From the NCBI GenBank assembly GCA_903822435.1, contig CAIJPE010000183.1, positions 1 through 55,265 on the forward strand: a stretch of DNA of 55,265 nt. The letters run 5' to 3'. The position numbers and the translations under genes are program-made. The notes beneath the pieces were generated by a model. It was not told the DNA's origin. It saw only the letters and a program-made list of their open reading frames with translations, and ran no database searches. This stretch comes from an uncultured beta proteobacterium (lineage in GTDB: Bacteria; Pseudomonadota; Gammaproteobacteria; Burkholderiales; Burkholderiaceae_C). Below, in pieces: positions 36,846 through 45,042 of this stretch (the stretch's first letter is position 1; each line of letters begins with the position of its first letter).

Positions 36846-37853
36846 ATGAAGTCATTATCGATGCGGCAAATCACCGCGGGCGTGGCCTTGCTGGCCGCCA
36901 GTCTGTCCGGCCACGCGGCTTCCTTCAGCAGCGTGTATGTGTTCGGCGACAGCCTTTCCGACAGCGGAAACAACGCCGCCTTGATCGGGGCCAATGGGGC
37001 GCAGGTCATCACCGGTGACAGCTACATCCCCAGCCAGCCCTACGGCTTGGGCGCCTACACCAACGCCAACACCTGGGTCACCGCCTTCACCGCGGGCCTG
37101 GGCCTGGCCAGTTACGGCACCGCCTCGCTGGCCGGTGGCGGCAACTACGCCTACGGTGGCGCAACGGCGGCCACCGATGGTTCGCTGCTGGGTTACTTCC
37201 CGCCCAGCGCCACCACGCAGCTGACCGGTGCCCCCGTCTCCCCGACATTTCCCGGCGGCTACCTCTACGGCAAGTCCAGCGTCCCCGCCTCGGCGCTGTT
37301 CGTGATCGCCATCGGCGGCAACGATGTGCGCGATGTGGCCACTGCGGTCGCTACGGGCGGCAGCCCGGGCATCATCGCCACGCAGGCAGCGGCCTACGCC
37401 ACGGCCGTGGGCAACATGGTCGACGCCCTCCAGGCCAAGGGGGCGGCGCGCATCGTGGTCTGGGACACCCCCGACGTGGGCCTGACGCCCGCAGCGTTGT
37501 CGGCGCCCCCCGGTTTCGCGGCCCTCAGCACCAACATCTCGCAGGCCTTCAACGCGGCGCTGGTCGCCCGCATGAATGGCGAAGCCGGCGTGTCGATCTT
37601 CGACATCGCGGGCATCACCGACAACATCGTGGCCCATCCGGCCGACTTTGGCCTGGCCAACGTCACCAATGCCTGCGGCGCCATCGCCGGCTGCAATCCG
37701 GCCACCTCGCTGTTCTGGGACGGCATCCACCCGACCTCGGCTGGGCAGGCACTGATCGCTTCGGCCATGCTCAGCGCCGTCCCCGAGCCTTCCAGCACGC
37801 TGATGCTGGCCGCGGGCATCGTGGGCCTGATGGCCTGGCGCCGTCGCGCCTGA
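36846..37853 (+). CDS. SGNH/GDSL esterase with PEP-CTERM anchor
   Basis: The 335-residue protein has a signal peptide (about residues 1-25). The SGNH blocks follow: FGDSLSDSGN with nucleophile S36, GGGNYAYGGA, IGGNDVRD with the oxyanion asparagine, and DGIHPT with D292 and H295. It ends in VPEPSSTLMLAAGIVGLMAW and RRR, a PEP-CTERM signal. It is therefore likely an exported lipase/acyl-esterase handled by an exosortase. CAGGAG precedes the ATG. This links hydrolase activity to the exopolysaccharide-associated cell surface; the substrate is unknown. Confidence 0.92.
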   Translation: MKSLSMRQITAGVALLAASLSGHAASFSSVYVFGDSLSDSGNNAALIGANGAQVITGDSYIPSQPYGLGAYTNANTWVTAFTAGLGLASYGTASLAGGGNYAYGGATAATDGSLLGYFPPSATTQLTGAPVSPTFPGGYLYGKSSVPASALFVIAIGGNDVRDVATAVATGGSPGIIATQAAAYATAVGNMVDALQAKGAARIVVWDTPDVGLTPAALSAPPGFAALSTNISQAFNAALVARMNGEAGVSIFDIAGITDNIVAHPADFGLANVTNACGAIAGCNPATSLFWDGIHPTSAGQALIASAMLSAVPEPSSTLMLAAGIVGLMAWRRRA

Positions 37854-37866
37854 AGGCCCGCGCTGA

Positions 37867-39027
37867 TCAGACCCCGGCTTCGGCCAGGGCGTGGATCAGC
37901 GCATCCAGGTCAGCCTGCGAGTTGTAGACCTGCACGGACAGCCGCACGAACACGGCGCCACCGTGCATGGTCACCGGCACCTCGATGCGGTGTTGCTCGA
38001 AAAGCCAGCGGCGCAGCGCTTCGCCGTCGGTGGCGCTCACCGGCATCGTGACCATCTGGCCGTAGGCACTGTCGGGGGCGGCGGGCGGCAGGCCGTTGCG
38101 GCCGCGCATGCGGTGCAGCGTTTCGCAGGCCAGGGCGTGGCAGCGGGCCTGCCACGACGGCCAGTCGTGGCGGGCCTGGAAGTCGATGGCCGCCGACACC
38201 GCCAGGTAGGCTGCGATGTCGCGCGTGCCCTGCCATTGCAGCCGCCGCTCCAGCGGCGTGACGCCCGTATAGGCATCGAAGCCAGTGTGGCCGCCGCCCG
38301 TGCCTTCGGCCACGTAGCCCCAGCTGACCACCGTGGCATCGATGGCGGCCTGTCGTTCCGGCCGCACGTGGAGGAAGGCCGAGCCCTTGGGGGCGCACAG
38401 CCACTTGTGGCAGTTGCCGGTGTAGAAATCCGCGCCGATGGACCGGAGGTCGACCGCGACGTGTCCTGGTGCGTGGGCACCGTCGATGAGCGTGGCAATG
38501 CCCGCCTGGCGGGCCCGGCCGCACAGCTCGGCCACGGGGAAGATCAGCGCGGTGGTCGAGGTGATGTGGCTGGCGAAGATCGCACGCGTGCGAGGCCCCA
38601 CGGCGTTCATCACCTGGTCGGCCCAGGCCTGCGCGTCGTAAGGCAGGGGGATGGCCACGCGACGGTAGTGTGCGCCGGCTTCCTGGCACGCGCGCTGCCA
38701 GGTGGCGTCGCAGGCGCCGTATTCGTGGTCCGTGGCCAGCACCTCGTCGCCAGGTTGCAACTGCAGCGAGCGGGCCACGATGTTCACGCCCGTGGTGGCG
38801 TTGGGCACGAATACCAGGTCGGCCGCCCTGGCGCCCAGCAGTGCGGCCAGCCGTTCGCGGGCGTTGTGCAGCAGGCCGGCCGAGCGGCGACCCAGGAATT
38901 CGACCGGGTTGCGTTCGAGTTCCCGCTGCCAGCGCTGGTAGGTCTCGAAGACCTCCGCCGGGCAGGCCCCGAAAGACCCGTGGTTCAGGAAGACGATATC
39001 GGGGTCGAGGAGAAAGGCGTCACGCAT
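37867..39027 (-). CDS. Class V aminotransferase, isopenicillin N epimerase-like
   Basis: The 386-residue PLP enzyme begins with DPDIVFLNHGSFGACP. It has VPNATTGVNIVARS, HITSTTALIFPV, LIDGAHAPGHVAVD and FYTGNCHKWLCAPKG, with K208 as the PLP lysine. This is the CefD-like group of class V aminotransferases, whose members act as epimerases, cysteine desulfurase-like lyases or ergothioneine-type C-S lyases. No neighbouring gene tells which. It converges with the SGNH esterase gene, with 13 bases between the stops. Confidence 0.9.
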   Translation of the reverse strand: MRDAFLLDPDIVFLNHGSFGACPAEVFETYQRWQRELERNPVEFLGRRSAGLLHNARERLAALLGARAADLVFVPNATTGVNIVARSLQLQPGDEVLATDHEYGACDATWQRACQEAGAHYRRVAIPLPYDAQAWADQVMNAVGPRTRAIFASHITSTTALIFPVAELCGRARQAGIATLIDGAHAPGHVAVDLRSIGADFYTGNCHKWLCAPKGSAFLHVRPERQAAIDATVVSWGYVAEGTGGGHTGFDAYTGVTPLERRLQWQGTRDIAAYLAVSAAIDFQARHDWPSWQARCHALACETLHRMRGRNGLPPAAPDSAYGQMVTMPVSATDGEALRRWLFEQHRIEVPVTMHGGAVFVRLSVQVYNSQADLDALIHALAEAGV

Positions 39028-39206
39028 GGCGGCATGATCTTCGCATTCCGCGGGCCCGTGTGTCCGCTCCGTGGCGGATGGCGTGTCAGTGGTGCACCGA
39101 CAGATCCACTATCCGCAATCCTACAGACAGCGTGGTTGCGCAGGCCAGGCAGGATGCCATGGGCTCGCCTATGTTTGTCTCATCTCAGCACAAACCCTTG
39201 GCAACG

Positions 39207-39428
39207 ATGTCCGACATGTCATTCAACGGTCCACCCAGCCGGCGCTTCGAACTCTTGTTCGAGTCGCTCTTCCACCCCGGCCGCGGTTTGGTGTTTCCCT
39301 GCGACGAGCGAGGGCAGGTGATGCTCGACGCGCTGAGCGAACCCGCGCGCCGCAACTACCTGTATGCCCGCGCCGTGGTCGGGCGCGAGTACGCGGTGCC
39401 GGCGGTGCGAGGCACCTTGCACGGTTGA
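39207..39428 (+). CDS. Small conserved-looking protein, unknown function
   Basis: The 73-residue product reads FELLFESLFHPGRGLVFPCD and LDALSEPARRNYLYARAVVG. It resembles small hypothetical proteins I associate with Burkholderiales genomes; this is from memory and not checked. Composition is more ordered than shadow frames here. The ATG at 39207 is a choice among 39171, 39207 and 39216; none has a clear ribosome site. The gap upstream (39028-39206) shows nothing else. Confidence 0.55.
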   Translation: MSDMSFNGPPSRRFELLFESLFHPGRGLVFPCDERGQVMLDALSEPARRNYLYARAVVGREYAVPAVRGTLHG

Positions 39429-39485
39429 TCACGCCCGGAAGGGGTGCCTTCCAGGCGGTCGCGGCGGCCGCGGCAGAATCGGCCG

Positions 39486-40397
39486 ATGCCCGCCAGCAGC
39501 CTGCTTGCCCTGATCGACGACATCGCCAGCCTGCTGGACGATGTGGCGACCCTCAGCAAGGTGGCCGCCAAGCAGACGGCCGGCGTGCTGGGCGATGACC
39601 TGGCGCTCAACGCGCAGCAGGTGTCGGGCGTCACGGCCGACCGCGAGTGGCCGGTCGTCTGGGCGGTGGCCCGGGGCTCGCTGGTCAACAAGGCCATCCT
39701 GGTGCCGGTGGCCGTGGCGCTGAGTGCGCTGGCCCCGGTGCTCGTCACCCCGTTGCTGATGCTGGGCGGCGCCTACCTGTGTTTCGAAGGCTTCGAAAAG
39801 CTGGCCCACCGTTGGCTGCACGAGGCCGAGGAGGCCACCCCGGTCGCCGCCGCGACGGGCGGGCCAGCCGTGCCGGTGGATATCCCGGGCCTGGAGCGAA
39901 TCCGCATCAAGGGTGCGGTGCGCACCGATTTCATCCTGTCGGCCGAGATCATCGCCATCACCCTGGGCACCGTGGCCGCGGAGCCCCTGGCCACGCAGTT
40001 CCTGGTGCTGGCGGGTGTGGCCGTGTTGATGACGGTGGGCGTCTACGGTCTGGTGGCGGGCATCGTCAAGATCGACGACCTGGGGCTGTGGCTGATGCAG
40101 AGGACCGGCGCCGTGTCGCGCACCGTGGGGCAGGGCCTCCTGAACACCGCGCCCTGGCTGATGAAGGGGCTGGCGGTGGCCGGCACCGCGGCCATGTTCC
40201 TGGTGGGCGGGGGTATCCTCGTGCATGGGGTGCCCGCCCTGCACCACGCGATCGAGGGCCTCGCGCCGCAAACGCTGCCCTGGTTGCGCATGCTGGTGCC
40301 CGCGTTGCTCAACGCGCTGGCGGGCGTGCTGGCAGGCGCACTCGTGCTGGCCGCGGTGAAGGCCGCCGAAGGGGCGGCCGGCCGTTTGAAGCGGTAA
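39486..40397 (+). CDS. DUF808 (YedI-type) membrane protein
   Basis: The 303-residue protein starts with the family signature ASSLLALIDDIASLLDDVATL, then AAKQTAGVLGDDLALNAQQV. The remainder has about six membrane helices (ILVPVAVALSALAPVLVTPL, FLVLAGVAVLMTVGVYGLVA) and a cytoplasmic loop with IRIKGAVRTDFILSAEIIAI. The function of DUF808 is unknown. It stands alone between the small protein and the convergent isomerase gene. Confidence 0.9.
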   Translation: MPASSLLALIDDIASLLDDVATLSKVAAKQTAGVLGDDLALNAQQVSGVTADREWPVVWAVARGSLVNKAILVPVAVALSALAPVLVTPLLMLGGAYLCFEGFEKLAHRWLHEAEEATPVAAATGGPAVPVDIPGLERIRIKGAVRTDFILSAEIIAITLGTVAAEPLATQFLVLAGVAVLMTVGVYGLVAGIVKIDDLGLWLMQRTGAVSRTVGQGLLNTAPWLMKGLAVAGTAAMFLVGGGILVHGVPALHHAIEGLAPQTLPWLRMLVPALLNALAGVLAGALVLAAVKAAEGAAGRLKR

Positions 40398-40424
40398 TGG
40401 CCCGGAGGCTGCCGGGCTGCCGCG

Positions 40425-40892
40425 TCACTTGCCGGCAATGCCCAGCAGTTCCACCTCGAAGCGCAGGATGCTGTTGGGGGGAATCTCGCCACCGCCGGCG
40501 CCACGCTCGCCGTAGGCGATGGCCGAGGGGCAGGTCAGCTTGGCCTTGCCGCCCACCTTCATCATCTGCACACCCTCGGTCCAGCAGGGGATGACACGGT
40601 TCAGCGGGAACGTGGCCGGCACGCCCCGCTTGTAGGAACTGTCGAACTCGCGGCCATCCAGGAAGGTGCCGCGGTAGTTCACGCGGACCGTGTCGGCGGC
40701 CAGTGGGCTCATGCCCTTGCCGTCGCGCAGCGAGAGGTAGACCAGCCCGCTGGGCGTCACCACGGCGCCCTTTTCTGCCGCGGCCTTGGCCAGGGGTTGG
40801 GGCGGGGCGGGCGCGTCGGCGGCCCGGGCGGGCTGGGCGGCCAGGGCCGCCAGCACGAAGGAAGCAAGCGTCGATGCAGTCTTGATATTCAT
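40425..40892 (-). CDS. FKBP-type peptidyl-prolyl cis-trans isomerase, exported
   Basis: The 155-residue protein has a signal peptide (ASFVLAALAAQPARAA) and a single FKBP domain: TVRVNYRGTFLDGREFDSSY, WTEGVQMMKVGGKAKLTCPS, AYGERGAGGGEIPPNSILRF and EVELLGI. This is the minimal catalytic FKBP, so it should assist folding in the periplasm. The start overlaps the stop of the DUF3016 gene by 4 bases, and both follow glnS on the same strand. Confidence 0.92.
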   Translation of the reverse strand: MNIKTASTLASFVLAALAAQPARAADAPAPPQPLAKAAAEKGAVVTPSGLVYLSLRDGKGMSPLAADTVRVNYRGTFLDGREFDSSYKRGVPATFPLNRVIPCWTEGVQMMKVGGKAKLTCPSAIAYGERGAGGGEIPPNSILRFEVELLGIAGK

Positions 40893-41428
40893 GGTTTGGG
40901 GTGGGGGAAAGTCTCGTCGAACCATTGGCGGACCATATGGCGCTCGTAGGGCATGCCGCCGTCGAAGACTTCGCTGACCAACAGCCCCTGCAGGTAGTTC
41001 ATGTCGGCCAGCTTGGCCTTGCCTGACCGCAGCGTCTGGCCGCCCTGGGTCAGGGTGTAGTTCAGGCTCATGTGCGGCCAGTCGGCCGCGCCGCGCATCA
41101 CCCGAACCTCTTGCAGGCCGGCCGGTCGCAGCTCGCCGGCCAGGTCGAGATCGAGGACTTCGACCTTCAGCGCCTGGCCGTCCGGCAGGTCCCGGCCCAG
41201 GCTTGCGAAGAACTCGGTCAGGGTCTTCAGCGTCCGCTCCCGCTCCAGCGGGCCCCGGCCCGCGTCGCTGTACTGCTCGGGCTTCACCCAGTCGACGGTG
41301 ACGGTTCCGGCGGCGCGGGCCGGCTCATGCGCCGACAGGCCGAGCACCCCGGCGGCGGCCAGCGCCCAGGCCAGCAAAGGCCGGACGGCTGACACTCGTG
41401 ACTTCAGGGACTTCACGCTTGGGCTCAT
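40889..41428 (-). CDS. DUF3016 family exported protein
   Basis: The 179-residue protein has a signal peptide (AWALAAAGVLGLSAHEPARA). A domain follows with VTVDWVKPEQYSDAG, VEVLDLDLAGELRP and a C-terminal QWFDETFP, the pattern of DUF3016. Function is unknown. It lies 36 bases after glnS and is coupled to the FKBP gene, so a glnS-DUF3016-FKBP transcript is likely. Confidence 0.85.
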   Translation of the reverse strand: MSPSVKSLKSRVSAVRPLLAWALAAAGVLGLSAHEPARAAGTVTVDWVKPEQYSDAGRGPLERERTLKTLTEFFASLGRDLPDGQALKVEVLDLDLAGELRPAGLQEVRVMRGAADWPHMSLNYTLTQGGQTLRSGKAKLADMNYLQGLLVSEVFDGGMPYERHMVRQWFDETFPHPKP

Positions 41429-41464
41429 GGTGGATCCTGGGGTGAGACACGAAGACCTCAAACT

Positions 41465-43297
41465 CTACGCCGCCCAGCTGTCCTTGAGCGTCGTGATGCG
41501 ATTGAACACCGGCTGACCCGCCGCGTGGTCGAGCCGGTCGGCCACGAAGTAGCCGTGGCGCTCGAACTGGTAGCGCTGCTCGCGCTGGGCCATTTTCAAA
41601 GACGGTTCCAGCCAGCCTTGCACGACCTCACGGCTGCGCGGGTTGAGCACCTCGCGGTAGTCGCGGCCGCCGGCATCGGGGTTGGGTTCGGTGAACAGGC
41701 GGTCGAACAGGCGCACCGTGGCTGGCAGGCCGTCGGCCATGCCCACCCAGGTGATGGTGCCCTTGACCTTGACGGCATCGGCGCCCGGCGTGCCGCTTCG
41801 GGTGTCCGGCACCACGCTGGCCAACACGCGAAGCAGGTGGCCTTCGGCGTCTTTCTCGAAACCCGTGCACTCCACCACCAGGCCGTACTTCAGCCGCACC
41901 TTGCTGCCCGGGGTGGTGCTGCCGTCGGGCTTGGCTTGCGGCGGATACAGCCGGAAGAAGCCCTTGGGCGGCACTTCGGCAAAGTCGTCGCGCTCGATCC
42001 AAAGGCGGCGGGCCAGCCCGAATTGCCGCATGCCCAGTTCAGGCTGCTGCGGATGCGCGGGCGCCTGGCAAGGCTCGACGTGAGCGTCGCTGCCGTAGAT
42101 CTCGGCCCAGTTCGTCAGGCACAGCTCCACCGGGTCCAGCACGGCCATGGCGCGCGGCGCCTGGCCTTCCAGGTCGTGCCGCAGGCAGCCGTCCAGCACG
42201 GCGTAGTCCAGCCAGATGTTGGTCTTGCTGGCGCCGCTGCCGTCGGCCATGGCCCGGATCGATGCCGGTGTGTAGCCGCGCCGCCGCATGCCGAAGAGGG
42301 TGGGCATGCGCGGGTCGTCCCAGCCGTCGACGATGCCCTCGGCCACCAACTCGCGCAGCTTGCGCTTGCTGGTGATGACGTAGCTGAGATTCAGCCGTCC
42401 GAATTCATACTGCTTTGGCAGCGGCCGCGCCAGCAGGCTCAGGTCGGCCAGGCTTTCCAGCAGCCAGTCGTAGAAGGGCCTCTGGTCCTCGAACTCCAGC
42501 GTGCAGATGCTGTGGGTGATGTTCTCCAGTGCGTCTTCGATGGGATGCGCATAGGTGTACATCGGATAGATGCACCAGCGGTCGCCCGTGTTGTGATGCG
42601 TGGCGCGCTTGATGCGGTACAGCGTGGGGTCGCGCAGGTTGATGTTGGGCGAGCCCATGTCGATCTTGGCCCGCAGCACTGCCGCGCCGTCGGGCAGCAG
42701 GCCGTCGCGCATCTGGCGCAGGCGGGCCAGGTTCTGCTCGGGGGTGCGCGCCCGCCAGGGGCTGTCGGTGCCGGGCGTGTTGAAGTCGCCGCGGCGGGCA
42801 CGCATCTCGTCGGCGGTCTGCTCGTCCACGTAGGCCAGGCCGGCCGTGACCAGCGCCTCGGCCGCACGGTACATGAAATCGAAGTAATGGCTGGCGTAGT
42901 AGAGGTGGCTGGTGGGCGTGCCGCCCACGTCGCTGATCCAGTCGAAGCCCAGCCACTGCACGGCCTCCTTGATGGCGTCGACGTACTCCTGCTCTTCCTT
43001 CTCGGGGTTGGTGTCGTCGAAGCGCAGGTGGCACACGCCGCCGTAGTCGCGGGCCAGTCCGAAGTTCAGGCAGATGCTCTTGGCATGGCCGACGTGCAGG
43101 TAGCCGTTGGGTTCAGGCGGGAAGCGCGTGCGGATGCGGGCCGGGTCCAGCGGGCCCTGGGCGTGGTGCGCCCCGTCGCCGGGGCTGCCGCCGAAATGCC
43201 GGCCGGCCCAGGTGCCGGCCTCCAGGTCGCGTTCGACGATGCCGCGCAGGAAGTTGCTCGGCTTGGGGGCGGTGGAGCTGTTCGGGTCGTGGGCCAT
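41465..43297 (-). CDS. glnS: Glutaminyl-tRNA synthetase
   Basis: The 610-residue class I synthetase has FPPEPNGYLHVGHAKSI (HIGH motif), RFDDTNPEKE, the KMSKS-type motif VITSKRKL, and GYTPASIRAM in the catalytic core. The two C-terminal beta-barrel anticodon domains are present (VELCLTNW, DDFAEVPPKGFFRLYP, SLKMAQREQRYQFERHGYF). Length is slightly above the E. coli enzyme. It is divergent from the MipA-type porin gene across 99 bases. Confidence 0.97.
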   Translation of the reverse strand: MAHDPNSSTAPKPSNFLRGIVERDLEAGTWAGRHFGGSPGDGAHHAQGPLDPARIRTRFPPEPNGYLHVGHAKSICLNFGLARDYGGVCHLRFDDTNPEKEEQEYVDAIKEAVQWLGFDWISDVGGTPTSHLYYASHYFDFMYRAAEALVTAGLAYVDEQTADEMRARRGDFNTPGTDSPWRARTPEQNLARLRQMRDGLLPDGAAVLRAKIDMGSPNINLRDPTLYRIKRATHHNTGDRWCIYPMYTYAHPIEDALENITHSICTLEFEDQRPFYDWLLESLADLSLLARPLPKQYEFGRLNLSYVITSKRKLRELVAEGIVDGWDDPRMPTLFGMRRRGYTPASIRAMADGSGASKTNIWLDYAVLDGCLRHDLEGQAPRAMAVLDPVELCLTNWAEIYGSDAHVEPCQAPAHPQQPELGMRQFGLARRLWIERDDFAEVPPKGFFRLYPPQAKPDGSTTPGSKVRLKYGLVVECTGFEKDAEGHLLRVLASVVPDTRSGTPGADAVKVKGTITWVGMADGLPATVRLFDRLFTEPNPDAGGRDYREVLNPRSREVVQGWLEPSLKMAQREQRYQFERHGYFVADRLDHAAGQPVFNRITTLKDSWAA

Positions 43298-43396
43298 GCG
43301 CTCGGCGGGGCTGCGGGAGCCCTTGATTCTATCGGGCGCCTACGGGTTCTCCCGTGGCGTTGTAAGGTGTGGCCATCGCCATCTGACGCAGTACCG

Positions 43397-44218
43397 ATGC
43401 ACCCCACACCGCGCTCGTACCCTTCGGCCCTGGCCCTCGCGCTCATCGGCTGCACCGGCCACGCGCACGCCGACCGCCCCTTGTGGGAGCTCGGCGCGGG
43501 CATCGGAACCCTGAGCGTCCCGCACTATCGGGGAAGCGACCAGAACCACCACTATGTCCTGCCCATTCCCTATTTCGCGTACCGTGGCGAGATCCTCCGC
43601 TCGGACCGCGAAGGCACCCGGGCCGTGCTTCTGGATACCGAGCGCGTGGATTTCGACCTCAGCGTCGATGGCAGCCCCCCCACCCGCAGCAGCGAGAACA
43701 CCGCCCGCGCCGGCATGCCCAACCTGGCGGCCACGCTGGAGTTCGGTCCCAACCTGAACCTGCGCCTGCTCAAGACGGCCGACCTGAAGCTGGAGCTCAG
43801 GCTGCCGGTGCGAACCGCCACCACGCTGGAGTCGCACCCTCGCTCGGTGGGCTGGACGCTCAACCCGGTGCTCAACCTCGACCTGCAGTGGCGCGGCTGG
43901 AACCTGGGTCTGCAAGGCGGCCCGTTGGCGGCCAGCAGTGCGTATCACGCCTACTTCTACGGGGTGGATGCCGCGTACGCCTCCGTGGGCCGGCCGGCGT
44001 ACGAAGCGCGGGGCGGTGCGGCCGGATGGGGGTTGGCGGGCAGTGCCACACGCCGCATCGGTGACTGGTGGCTGGCGGGATTCCTGCGCACCGACAGCCT
44101 GTCGGGGGCCGTCTTCCGCGACAGCCCGCTCGTGCGCCAGAGCAACAACCTCACGGCCGGCCTGGCGCTGAGCTATGTGTTCAAGGTCTCGGAGCGGCGC
44201 GTGCCCGACCCCCGGTAG
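43397..44218 (+). CDS. MipA/OmpV family outer membrane protein
   Basis: The 273-residue protein has a signal peptide (SALALALIGCTGHAHA). The MipA/OmpV pattern follows: WELGAGIGTLSVPHYRGSDQ, LPIPYFAYRGEILRSDREG, VDFDLSVDGSPP, WTLNPVLNLDL and a C-terminal NNLTAGLALSYVF. Unlike most barrels it runs on past the terminal phenylalanine by nine residues (KVSERRVPD...). OmpV-like proteins are scaffold or transport barrels. It converges on the LytTR regulator gene, with 8 bases between. Confidence 0.9.
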   Translation: MHPTPRSYPSALALALIGCTGHAHADRPLWELGAGIGTLSVPHYRGSDQNHHYVLPIPYFAYRGEILRSDREGTRAVLLDTERVDFDLSVDGSPPTRSSENTARAGMPNLAATLEFGPNLNLRLLKTADLKLELRLPVRTATTLESHPRSVGWTLNPVLNLDLQWRGWNLGLQGGPLAASSAYHAYFYGVDAAYASVGRPAYEARGGAAGWGLAGSATRRIGDWWLAGFLRTDSLSGAVFRDSPLVRQSNNLTAGLALSYVFKVSERRVPDPR

Positions 44219-44226
44219 CCGCAGCC

Positions 44227-45042
44227 CTACATGCCCTTGAACAGGTGCGCGTAGAGCCGGCTGGCAGTCAGTTTCTCGGGCCGCCCGCGCAGGCTCAGGG
44301 TGACCTTGCCTGACTCTTCGCGTCGGGCAGTTGCGATGGCCCTGGCTTGCACCACGGTGCCACGGTGCACCTGCCAGAACTGCGCGGGGTCGAGCTGGGG
44401 CAGCAGTTCGCGCAACGAGATGCGGATCAGGTGTTCCTGCTGCGCGGTGATGACGCGCACGTACTTGTCGGCCGCCTCGAAGTAGACGACCTCGTCGACC
44501 GGCACGAGATGCACCAGGCTGCCCACCTGGGCCTGGATGACTTCCAGCCTCGGCGCCGCCGCCACGGCCGCGGCGCCCGGCGCGGCGCCCAGCAACGAAC
44601 GCAGTTGCGCCACGGCCTGCTGCACGGAATCGGCGGCGCCCGTCTGTGCCGCCAGCCGGTTCTTCAGGCGCAAGACGCAGGCGGCCAGGCGGGTGCGGTC
44701 CACCGGCTTGACCAGGTAGTCCACGGCATGGGCCTCGAAAGCCTGCAGCGCGTAGGCGTCGTAGGCCGTGATGAACACCAGCAGCGGGAAGTTCGCCGCA
44801 TCGGCGCCGTCGGGCCAGTCCTCGGCCAGCGCATGGGCGGCCTCCAGGCCGCTGCAGCCAGGCATGCGGATGTCGAAGAAGCACACCTGCGGCCGCAGCG
44901 CCAACGCCTGCGCCACGGCGCCCAGGCCATCGCCGGCCAAGGCCGTGGTGTCCAGCTCGGGCCACACGGCGGCCAGGTCGGCCCGCAAGCCGGCGGCCAG
45001 CAGCGGTTCGTCTTCGGCGATCAGGCTTCGCAGTCGGTTCAT
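44227..45042 (-). CDS. LytTR-family response regulator
   Basis: The 271-residue protein has a receiver domain (LIAEDEPLL, phospho-acceptor D57 in CFFDIRMPG, FITAYDAYALQAF, VDYLVKPVD). After an Ala-rich linker, a LytTR DNA-binding domain follows (VDEVVYFEAADKYVRVITAQ, FWQVHRGTVVQARAIATARR). Such regulators bind paired 9-bp repeats at promoters. The start overlaps the kinase stop by 4 bases, so it forms a two-component pair with the gene upstream. Confidence 0.93.
   Translation of the reverse strand: MNRLRSLIAEDEPLLAAGLRADLAAVWPELDTTALAGDGLGAVAQALALRPQVCFFDIRMPGCSGLEAAHALAEDWPDGADAANFPLLVFITAYDAYALQAFEAHAVDYLVKPVDRTRLAACVLRLKNRLAAQTGAADSVQQAVAQLRSLLGAAPGAAAVAAAPRLEVIQAQVGSLVHLVPVDEVVYFEAADKYVRVITAQQEHLIRISLRELLPQLDPAQFWQVHRGTVVQARAIATARREESGKVTLSLRGRPEKLTASRLYAHLFKGM

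Noticed and set aside
41525..43396. Rightward open frame fused in front of the MipA-type gene
   Set aside because: Antisense to glnS; the MipA protein has a normal signal peptide beginning at 43397.
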